This document shows, in pieces, positions 52,992 through 60,267 of a stretch of 64,000 nt of DNA. Location of the stretch: positions 1,736,001-1,800,000 of the forward strand of contig NC_021915.1 in NCBI RefSeq assembly GCF_000442645.1, in the 5' to 3' direction. Numbering within the stretch: position 1 is the first letter of the stretch; each line of letters starts with the position of its first letter. The notes below the pieces were generated by a model. It did not search any database. It saw only the letters and a program-made list of their open reading frames with translations, and had not been told where the DNA came from. A program made the translations under genes and the position numbers. This DNA comes from Corynebacterium maris DSM 45190 (GTDB lineage Bacteria; Actinomycetota; Actinomycetes; Mycobacteriales; Mycobacteriaceae).

Positions 52992-55861
52992 CGGTCAATC
53001 CCTTCTGTGCCGGAGACGGCGGACGCGGCGGTGCTGCCGACGACCGGCGCCGTGTCCATCGGATCGGGTTCATGGTCTTCCGGCTCGCGCTCCAGCGGCG
53101 CGTCCGGTGAGCCGGGGTCCTGGACCCCGCCGAGCATGTTGACCGCGGTGAGCACCATGCCCACCACCGCCAGGTACACGCCGAGGTCGAAGACCAGGGA
53201 GGTCGTCTGGGCCAGGCCGAAGACCTCGAACTGGATCGGCTCGAGGAAAGAGCCCGCCAGGTAACCGACCAGCCCGGTGGCGGCGCCGACGGCGACGCCG
53301 GCGCCGATCAACGCCAGGAACGGCCACTTGACCTTCGCCGCCCGGTCCGTCGGCGCAGACAGATACAGCAGGCCGAATCCGGCCGCGCCCACCAGGGCGG
53401 CGACGAAGCCGCCGCCGGTTTCGTTGTGTCCGCGGAAGAACAACAGCACGGAGATCACGATGATCAGCGGGCCGATCAGGCGGGTGGTCACGCGCAGGAA
53501 CACGGAGTTCGCCAGTGCGCTGCGCACCGGGGAGGCCTCGTCCATCAGCGCGGGGCGGGCCGGCAGCAGCGGGCGCGACTTCAGCAGCGCGTAGATGCCG
53601 ATGCCGGCAAAGCCCAGGACGGTCAGTTCGCCGAGGGTATCCAGGGCACGGAACTCCACCAGGATGGTGTTGACGATGTTCGAACCGCCGGTGACGTTCT
53701 CGGCTTCGCGCAGATAGTATTCGGCGGCGGCCGACTTCTCGCGGCGGCCGGTCAGCGCCAACACGGCGAGCATCGCCGCCACGCCCAGGGCCGCGGCCAG
53801 GGCGATGGAGCTGACGTTGGCGGCCTTGGTCTCCGGCGTGAAGCGGTCCGGCAGGCGACGCAGGATGAGTACGAGGATGACCACGGTGAGGATCTCCACC
53901 GTCAGCTGGGTGGTGGCCACGTCCGCGGCGCCGAGGCTGAAGAACCACAGGGTCACGCCGAAACCGGCGATGCTGATGACCACGACGACGGTCAGCCGCG
54001 ATTTCGCGGAGACGGACGCCGCGACGCCGAGGGCGACGATGAGCACGAAGATCCAGTCCAGCGGCCGCGAGCGGTCCGCGACGACGTCGGGGATGTCCGT
54101 CAGGGTCCACACGCCGACCACGGCGATGACCAGCAGGCCCAGCATCGGGGCCGCCAGGTGGCGGCGCATGGAGGTCGTGCCGCTGGGTCCGGTGACCAGC
54201 TTCGCGCCCAGATCGATGGTGCCTTGGCGCAGGTATTCCACCGCGTCGACGCCCCGGATCGGGGCCCGGTAGGCGCGCAGCGCCTGGCCGACCTGCCCGG
54301 AGTAGACCACCAGGAGGGCGCCGACGGCGATGATGAGCGCCGACAGGCCCAACGGGACGGTGAAGCCGTGCCACAGGGCCAGCCCCGGTTCATAGGGTTG
54401 GCCGGCCGCTGCGGAGGAGGCGTCGGCGACGGGGTTTTCCAACAGCCACGGCAGCAGCCCGAAGACGACCGTGGCGAGGGACAGCAGCGCGGGGACCAGC
54501 CAGAAAGTCGGCGCGGCCTCCCGCACCGTGACGGGCTCGTCGACCTCGGCGAGGGTCTTTGTCGTGCCGCCGAAGACGCCGATGATGTAGCGCAGCGAGT
54601 AGGCGAAGGTGAACATCGAGGTCACGGTGATCGCCGCGACGATGAGGACCACGGCGCTCGGCGGGAATTCCGCGGCGACGCCGGCCTGCAGGAGGTATTC
54701 CTTGCTGATGAAGCCGAAGAACAGCGGGACGCCGGCCATCGACAGCGCGGAGACGACCACGATGGCCTTGGTCACCGGCGTCTTCAACCGCATCGTGCGC
54801 AACTGGGCGTAGCTGCGGGTGCCGGTTTCGTGCTCGACGATGCCGACGGACATGAACAGCGCCGCCTTGAAAATAGCGTGGGCGATGGTGTGGGTGATGG
54901 CAGCGGCCACGGCGGTGGGGGTGCCGATGCCGACGACCGCCACGAGCAGGCCCAGTTGGCTCATGGTCGAGTACGCCAACAGTTCCTTTAAGTCGTCGCG
55001 GCGGATCGCGGTCATCGCCCCGAACAACGCGGTGAACAGTCCGACGCTGATCAGCAGGACGTTCCAGACGGCCACCTCACCGAGCATCGGCGTGTACCGC
55101 AGAATGAGATAGATGCCGGCCTTGACCATGGCGGCGGCGTGCAGGTAGGCAGAGACTGGGGCGATGGCGACCATGGAGTCCGGCAGCCAGGCCTGGAAGG
55201 GAAACTGGGCGGACTTGGTGAACGCGGCGCCGGCCAGCAGCACGGCGACGATCGCGGTCAGCCCGGGGCTGTCGGTCCAGACCGGGTCGACGAGGATCTC
55301 GCTGATGCGCATCGACGAGGTGGTCACGGCCATGATGACGGTGGCCGTCAGCAGCAGCAGTCCGCCGAAGACGGTGACCAGCAGCGTGCGGATCGCCGGT
55401 TGGCGTCCCTTCTCCCCCGCGTCCGCGATGAGGAAGAACGAGCAGAAGGTGGTCAGCTCCCAGGCGACGTAGAAGACCATGAGGTCGTCGGTGAGCACGA
55501 GCAGCGACATCGCGGCGGCGAATCCGCTGATGTAGAAGTAGAAGGAGGAGGGGCGCCCCTTCCCCAGGTAGCGGGTGCTGTAGATCAGCACGCCGGCGCC
55601 GATGATGAGCACCAGCATGAGAAAAATCAGGGAGAGGCCGTCGATGCGGACGGTCAGGTTCGCCCCCAGGGAGGGCAACCAAGTCAGGCTTTCGGTGTGC
55701 GGCGCCCCGCTTGACGACGGCACGTAGGTCACCGCCGCCAGCACGGCGCTGGCCAGCAACGGGACAGACAACGCCCAACCGGCGTTGCGCCCGAGGAGCC
55801 GGGCCGCCAGCGGAGCCAATGCCACCGTCGCGAGAAGTAACGCGAGAATGAGTAATAACAT
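52988..55861 (-). CDS. mrpA: Mrp Na+/H+ antiporter subunit A fused to B
   Basis: The 957-residue fused protein has about 20 membrane helices. The N-terminal part is NuoL-like (MVFYVAWELTTFCSFFLI, KSAQFPFQAWLPDSMVAIAPVSAYLHAAAMVKAGIY, TIAHAIFKAALFMSVGIVEHETGTR). The C-terminal 200 residues are MnhB (LIGPLIIVISVLLFFRGHNETGGGFVAALVGAAGFG). Mrp complexes export Na+ or other cations for protons and help in alkaline or salt stress. The operon order A(B)-C-D-E-F-G is complete. The first gene has only a weak ribosome site (CGGAA). Confidence 0.93.
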   Translation of the reverse strand: MLLLILALLLATVALAPLAARLLGRNAGWALSVPLLASAVLAAVTYVPSSSGAPHTESLTWLPSLGANLTVRIDGLSLIFLMLVLIIGAGVLIYSTRYLGKGRPSSFYFYISGFAAAMSLLVLTDDLMVFYVAWELTTFCSFFLIADAGEKGRQPAIRTLLVTVFGGLLLLTATVIMAVTTSSMRISEILVDPVWTDSPGLTAIVAVLLAGAAFTKSAQFPFQAWLPDSMVAIAPVSAYLHAAAMVKAGIYLILRYTPMLGEVAVWNVLLISVGLFTALFGAMTAIRRDDLKELLAYSTMSQLGLLVAVVGIGTPTAVAAAITHTIAHAIFKAALFMSVGIVEHETGTRSYAQLRTMRLKTPVTKAIVVVSALSMAGVPLFFGFISKEYLLQAGVAAEFPPSAVVLIVAAITVTSMFTFAYSLRYIIGVFGGTTKTLAEVDEPVTVREAAPTFWLVPALLSLATVVFGLLPWLLENPVADASSAAAGQPYEPGLALWHGFTVPLGLSALIIAVGALLVVYSGQVGQALRAYRAPIRGVDAVEYLRQGTIDLGAKLVTGPSGTTSMRRHLAAPMLGLLVIAVVGVWTLTDIPDVVADRSRPLDWIFVLIVALGVAASVSAKSRLTVVVVISIAGFGVTLWFFSLGAADVATTQLTVEILTVVILVLILRRLPDRFTPETKAANVSSIALAAALGVAAMLAVLALTGRREKSAAAEYYLREAENVTGGSNIVNTILVEFRALDTLGELTVLGFAGIGIYALLKSRPLLPARPALMDEASPVRSALANSVFLRVTTRLIGPLIIVISVLLFFRGHNETGGGFVAALVGAAGFGLLYLSAPTDRAAKVKWPFLALIGAGVAVGAATGLVGYLAGSFLEPIQFEVFGLAQTTSLVFDLGVYLAVVGMVLTAVNMLGGVQDPGSPDAPLEREPEDHEPDPMDTAPVVGSTAASAVSGTEGIDR

Positions 55862-56238
55862 CGGATTCCGGGTTCTTGAGGTTTACGTGACGACCCGGAC
55901 GCCCGCCGCGGCGGGGCGGGCAGGCACGGGTCGATCACTGAACTGACATGTCGTGGATTCCAGTCGCGCAGCTCAGGGAACGAGACCGGACAGGTGCGGC
56001 CCCCAGGACGTGGTGTAGCCGTTGGTTCCGCCGTGACGTCGCCGACGGTTGGCCCGTTTCGGCGCGTCCTGGTTCCCTTCGACCCTCAGCAACATAGACA
56101 GAAGGCTATCATCACACCTCGTCACCGGCCGGTCGCAGGTCACACGATAACATCACCCCAGTGCCCCCGTGACACGAAGAAAACCCCGTCGCCCCCCACT
56201 AAGGGAGCGGCGGGTTTTCAGGGGAGGTCAGCGCCCGG
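55862..56238. other. Intergenic region between the Mrp operon and glnK
   Basis: About 377 bases. It holds the promoter of the Mrp operon (minus) with a GC-rich palindrome CCCGCCG/CGGCGGG at 55904-55917, 43 bases ahead of the mrpA start. At the other end is the glnK terminator. In C. glutamicum glnD follows glnK; no trace of a glnD reading frame is visible here. Confidence 0.5.
56179..56219 (-). terminator. Rho-independent terminator of amtB-glnK
   Basis: GAAAACCC and GGGTTTTC arms, extended by an imperfect CG-rich stem, form a hairpin 20 bases beyond the glnK stop. On the minus strand the stem ends in TTTTCTTC. This shows that the operon ends after glnK. Confidence 0.85.
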
Positions 56239-56577
56239 TCAGACGGCCACCTCGTTGGTTTCACCGGTGCGCACGCGCACGACGCGGTCTACCTCGGTGA
56301 CCCAGAGCTTGCCATCGCCGACCTCGCCGGTGTGGGCCGCGGCGATCACGGCGTCGCACACCTCGTCGAGCTGGGCGTCCGAGATCAGAACCTCCACCTT
56401 GATCTTGGTGACGAACTCGGTGGCGATCTCCGCTCCGCGGTAGACCTCGGTGTGGCCGCGTTGCCGGCCGTAGCCGAGGGTCTCGGTGGCGGTCATGCCG
56501 GAGACGCCGAGCCGGTCGAGGGCGGAATGGATTTCACCGAGGGTGAAGGGCTTGACCACTGCTGTCACGAGTTTCAT
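56239..56577 (-). CDS. glnK: PII nitrogen regulatory protein GlnK, T-loop Tyr51 replaced
   Basis: The 112-residue trimeric signal protein senses ATP/ADP and 2-oxoglutarate and blocks AmtB. Visible are MKLVTAVVKPF, the T-loop (GRQRGHTEVYRGAE, residues 37-50), the B-loop TGEVGDGK and the C-loop RVRTGE. At position 51 the family has Tyr (uridylylated or adenylylated by GlnD); here it is Ile (GAEIATEF, codon ATC). Gln39 and the ATP-binding residues are kept, so effector binding should remain. Tyr46 is present but is not the usual site. The ribosome site CAGGAG overlaps the amtB stop, six bases upstream. No glnD follows. Confidence 0.95.
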   Translation of the reverse strand: MKLVTAVVKPFTLGEIHSALDRLGVSGMTATETLGYGRQRGHTEVYRGAEIATEFVTKIKVEVLISDAQLDEVCDAVIAAAHTGEVGDGKLWVTEVDRVVRVRTGETNEVAV

Positions 56578-56583
56578 CGCGCT

Positions 56584-58068
56584 TTACTCCTGTCCTGTCG
56601 CGGGGCCGGCGGACGCCGGTTCCTGGGCGTGCGGCGCGGGTCGCGCCTGGGGGTGCTGCGGGAGCTGGTCCTCGCGGGATTCCCGGGGCTCCGGGGTCGC
56701 GTCCCGCTCATGGGGCTGAGGCTTGATGGCCCGCAGGTTGATCACCTGGCTGCCGCGGGAGCCTTCGCCGGCGATGTCGTAACCGGTTTCGCGGTGCTGC
56801 AGACGATCGATGCCTTCCAGCTCGGTTCTCTTGTCGACGCGCCAGCCCATCACAGCCTTGAGGAGCAGGGCGATGATCAGGGTGACGGCCCCGGAGAAGA
56901 CCATGGCGACGATCGCGATGACCGCCTGGACGATCAGCAGAAGCCAGCCGTCCGCTCCCCCGCCGGTGAAGACGCCGGTGTCGGTGGAGACGAAGGCCAG
57001 GCCGACGGTGCCCCACAGGCCGGCGACCAGGTGGACTCCGACGACGTCGAGGGAGTCATCGAACCCGAAGCGAAACTTCAGGCTGATGGCCCAGGAGGCG
57101 AGGCCGCCACCGATCAGGCCGAGCAGCAGGGCGCCGAGCGGGTGGACGTCGCCGGCGGCCGGGGTGATGGTGACCAGCCCGGCCACGACGCCGGAAGCGG
57201 CGCCGAGGGAGGTGCCGCCGCCGAAGCGCAGGCGCTCGACCAGGAGCCAGCCGAGCATCGCGGCGGCGGTGGCGACGGTCGTGTTCAGCCAGGCCATCCC
57301 CGCCAACCCATCGGCGGCGAAAGCGGAGCCGCCGTTGAAGCCGAACCAGCCGAACCACAGGAGGGCGGCGCCGAGCATGACCAGCGGGAGGTTGTGCGGG
57401 CGGTTGATGCCCGTCGGGAAGGTGCGGCGCGTTCCGACGACCAGGGCCAGGACCAGGGCTGCGGTGCCGGCGGAGATGTGGACCACGGTGCCGCCGGCGA
57501 AGTCGATCGGAGCGATGGTGGCCTCTCCGTCAGTGACGCCGAACATCCAGGCTGCGAGGGAGCTTTCACTGTGAGAGAGGAGGCCGCCGCCCCATACCAT
57601 GTGGGCGAGCGGGAAGTAGGCGAAGGTCACCCACAGGCCGGAGAAGACCAGCCAGGTGGAGAACTTCACGCGCTCGGCGAGGGCGCCGGAGATGATGGCC
57701 GTGGAGATCACGGCGAAGGTCAGTTGGAACGCGACGTCGATGACGTTGGCGTAGCCGGACTCGCCGACGAGGTAATTCCCGTCGGCGTCGACGACTGCGT
57801 CGCGGAGTCCGAAAAACTCCAGCGGGTTGGCGACGATCCCGGCCCAGGACTGGGTGCCGTAGGACATCGACCAGCCCCACAGGATATAGACCAAGGCGAC
57901 GACGCCGAGGGCGCCGAAAGACATCATCATCATGTTGAGGGCGGCACGGCGCGAGGTCATGCCGCCGTAGAACATCGCGAGGGCGGGGGTCATCAGGAGC
58001 ACTAGAGAGGCGGACGTCAACATCCAGCCTGCGTTGCCGGAGGCAATCATGGTTTCTTCGGGGCTCAT
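56584..58068 (-). CDS. amtB: Ammonium transporter AmtB
   Basis: The 494-residue membrane protein imports ammonium. Eleven helices are expected. The twin-His pore residues lie in FPLAHMVWGGGLLSHSE and GVHLVAGLWGTVGLAF. The signature DFAGGTVVHISAGTAALVLA is the Amt family block. A longer than usual C-terminal tail of about 80 residues (RVDKRTELEGID, then a Pro/Arg/His-rich end) includes the part that meets GlnK. The start was set at 58068 (MSPEETM), with GAAGGAGGGT upstream. It forms an operon with glnK. Confidence 0.95.
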   Translation of the reverse strand: MSPEETMIASGNAGWMLTSASLVLLMTPALAMFYGGMTSRRAALNMMMMSFGALGVVALVYILWGWSMSYGTQSWAGIVANPLEFFGLRDAVVDADGNYLVGESGYANVIDVAFQLTFAVISTAIISGALAERVKFSTWLVFSGLWVTFAYFPLAHMVWGGGLLSHSESSLAAWMFGVTDGEATIAPIDFAGGTVVHISAGTAALVLALVVGTRRTFPTGINRPHNLPLVMLGAALLWFGWFGFNGGSAFAADGLAGMAWLNTTVATAAAMLGWLLVERLRFGGGTSLGAASGVVAGLVTITPAAGDVHPLGALLLGLIGGGLASWAISLKFRFGFDDSLDVVGVHLVAGLWGTVGLAFVSTDTGVFTGGGADGWLLLIVQAVIAIVAMVFSGAVTLIIALLLKAVMGWRVDKRTELEGIDRLQHRETGYDIAGEGSRGSQVINLRAIKPQPHERDATPEPRESREDQLPQHPQARPAPHAQEPASAGPATGQE

Positions 58069-58120
58069 CTTCGACCCTCCTTCATTCTCATTCGGTTTTC
58101 TGCCTGTCGGCTTCGATGCC

Positions 58121-58148
58121 AACAAACAAACAGTACGTCCGGTTTGTT
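58121..58148 (-). promoter_or_regulatory. Inverted repeat in the amtB promoter/leader
   Basis: AACAAAC (58125-58131, with a direct copy at 58121-58127) and GTTTGTT (58142-58148) are perfect inverted repeats spaced by 10 bases, about 60 bases before the amtB ATG. On the minus strand TACTGT, a possible -10, lies inside. It does not resemble the AmtR consensus of C. glutamicum, which has CTAT and ATAG half-sites. Confidence 0.45.
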
Positions 58149-58226
58149 AGCGCCGGAAAGGGCGGCCGGGCATTTTAAATCATGCGGTCACCCTCATATA
58201 GGGGAAACCTTTTTGAGAACGAGAAA

Positions 58227-58260
58227 GGCGCCCACCATGGCCAATGCCCCGGTGAGCGCC
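58227..58260 (-). terminator. Terminator of ftsY
   Basis: GGCGCCCACC and GGTGAGCGCC pair over ten positions with one mismatch. On the minus strand the stem is followed by TTTCTCGTTCTC. It lies about 20 bases after the ftsY stop. Confidence 0.82.
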
Positions 58261-58281
58261 CAAAAATCAGGGACCGCGAAT

Positions 58282-60216
58282 TTAGCCCAGCAGGGCGTCG
58301 ACGAACCCCTCGATCTCGAAGGGGGCGAGGTCGTCCGACCCCTCACCCAGGCCGACGAGCTTGACCGGTACGCCGAGCTCCTCCTGCACCTGGAAGACGA
58401 TGCCGCCCTTGGCGGTGCCGTCCAGCTTGGTCAGCACCACGCCGGTGATGTCCACCACTTCAGCGAACACGCGCGCCTGAGTCAGGCCGTTCTGGCCGAC
58501 CGTCGCGTCGAGCACCAGCAGCACCTCGTCCACGTTCGACTTCTTCTCCACGACGCGCTTGACCTTGCCCAGCTGGTCCATCAGGCCCGTGGCGGTGTGC
58601 AGGCGGCCTGCGGTGTCGACGAGCACGACGTCGGCCTGCTGCTCCACGCCCTTGGCCACCGCGTCGAAGGCGACGGACGCCGGGTCCGCCCCTTCGGCGC
58701 CACGCACCGTGGTCGCGCCGACGCGGCGGCCCCAGGTCTCCAGCTGGTCCGCCGCCGCGGCGCGGAAGGTGTCCGCCGCGCCGAGCACCACCGTCGAGCC
58801 CATGGACACCAGCACGCGGGCGAGCTTGCCGGTCGTGGTGGTTTTGCCGGTGCCGTTGACGCCGACGACGAGGATGACGGCGGGTTTGCCCTCGAAAGGC
58901 AGGGCCCTGATGGAGCGGTCCATCTCCGGGCGACCGGCCTCGATGAGGGTTTCCCGCAGCATCGCGCGGGCCTCGTCCTCCGAGGCCACGCCGCGTTCCG
59001 CGATCTTGTCGCGCAGGGAGTCGGTGACCTTCATGGTCAACGTGGCGCCCAGGTCCGCCATGATCAGCGTGTCCTCGATCTCCTCCCAGGCGTCTTCGTC
59101 GAGGTCACCGGCGGTCAGGATGCCCAACAAGCCCTGCCCGATGGCGTTCTGGGAGCGGGAGAGGCGTCCGCGGAGTCGGCCGATGCGGCCGGAGACGGGG
59201 TCGATTTCGTCGATCGGTTCGGCCGGTTCCGGGGACTGCTCCGGCTCGGTGGGAACCGGGGTCTGTGCACGCGCGCTTTCCGCCACGTCAGCCGTCACTG
59301 CGGCGATGCCGGCGGCCTCTTCGGCTTCCTCGACGATCTCCGGCTCTTCGGCGACCGGCGCCTCACTGACGGTCTCCTCGACGATCTCCGGCTCTTCGGT
59401 GACCGCTTCCTCCACGACCGGCTCCTCCGCCACCGCCCCCTCCGTGGAGACCTTCTCCGGGGCAGAGCTCGTGTCCGTGCCTGTGTCGGATGAGACCTCT
59501 TCGGCGACGTCGGCCGTGTCCTCGGAGACGGTGACGTCTCGTTCCTCGGAATCATCTTCGGCGTCGGGGCCGGTGGTGGCGGCTGTTGCTGCGGCACCTG
59601 CCACCCCACTGGCGCCCGCGGCGGCTGCGGCGCCGGCCGCAGACAGCTTCTCCTGCTCCGAATCCGTCTTGTCGGCGGCGGTTTCGGCAGGCTTTTCGGT
59701 GGCCTTAGGCTTCGGCTGATCCTTGCCGACCGCCGGCTTCTGCATCTCCGGCTCGGTGGCGGCCGGCACGGGCTCCGCCCGAGTGGAACCGCCCGGCGTC
59801 GACGGCGTGGCCGGCCGCTCAGGCTGCGCCTGCTCCGTCGGCTTCTCCTCGGCCGGGGGCTGCGCCATCTTCGGCTGCTCCGAGGCCTTCGGTTCCACCG
59901 GCTCCGCCGGCGCGGCGGATTCGGGGGCCGACGGCTCAGGGTGCGGCGGTTGGGCCATCTTCGGCTCGGTGGGAGCGGCCGGCGGGGCCTTCTCCACCGG
60001 TTCCGCCGGTGCGGCGGCCGCGAAATTGAAGCCGCCCTGGGCTTGGTAATTGCCCGACTTTTCCTCTTGCGTCAGCTGTTTCGGTTCTTCCTTCTTCTCG
60101 AAGCTGACGGTCTTTGACTCTTTGCGCTTGTTGCCGGCGACGATGACGACGATTCCCACCACAATGAGAACGACGACGATGATCGCGACGATAGTCCAGA
60201 TAAGGGTTGCGTCCAT
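58282..60216 (-). CDS. ftsY: Signal recognition particle receptor FtsY
   Basis: This protein of about 644 residues is much longer than E. coli FtsY. It has one N-terminal membrane helix (ATLIWTIVAIIVVVLIVVGIVVIVAG), then a linker of over 300 residues rich in Pro, Ala and Glu with repeated motifs (KMAQPP twice; EEPEIVEE twice). The NG domain lies in the last 300 residues: GVNGTGKTTTTGKLA, VDTAGRLHT and TKLDGTAKGG. It receives SRP-ribosome complexes at the membrane. The start was set at ATG 60216 before the helix; ATG 60261 is 15 codons upstream. The smc stop is 52 bases before the chosen ATG. Confidence 0.95.
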   Translation of the reverse strand: MDATLIWTIVAIIVVVLIVVGIVVIVAGNKRKESKTVSFEKKEEPKQLTQEEKSGNYQAQGGFNFAAAAPAEPVEKAPPAAPTEPKMAQPPHPEPSAPESAAPAEPVEPKASEQPKMAQPPAEEKPTEQAQPERPATPSTPGGSTRAEPVPAATEPEMQKPAVGKDQPKPKATEKPAETAADKTDSEQEKLSAAGAAAAAGASGVAGAAATAATTGPDAEDDSEERDVTVSEDTADVAEEVSSDTGTDTSSAPEKVSTEGAVAEEPVVEEAVTEEPEIVEETVSEAPVAEEPEIVEEAEEAAGIAAVTADVAESARAQTPVPTEPEQSPEPAEPIDEIDPVSGRIGRLRGRLSRSQNAIGQGLLGILTAGDLDEDAWEEIEDTLIMADLGATLTMKVTDSLRDKIAERGVASEDEARAMLRETLIEAGRPEMDRSIRALPFEGKPAVILVVGVNGTGKTTTTGKLARVLVSMGSTVVLGAADTFRAAAADQLETWGRRVGATTVRGAEGADPASVAFDAVAKGVEQQADVVLVDTAGRLHTATGLMDQLGKVKRVVEKKSNVDEVLLVLDATVGQNGLTQARVFAEVVDITGVVLTKLDGTAKGGIVFQVQEELGVPVKLVGLGEGSDDLAPFEIEGFVDALLG

Positions 60217-60267
60217 GCTCCCAACAGTGCCACCATCGTCTACGAAAATCACGCTGAACATGCAGGT

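Noticed and set aside
58069..58281. AmtR box upstream of amtB
   Set aside because: No pair of CTAT and ATAG half-sites at the needed spacing was found by eye.
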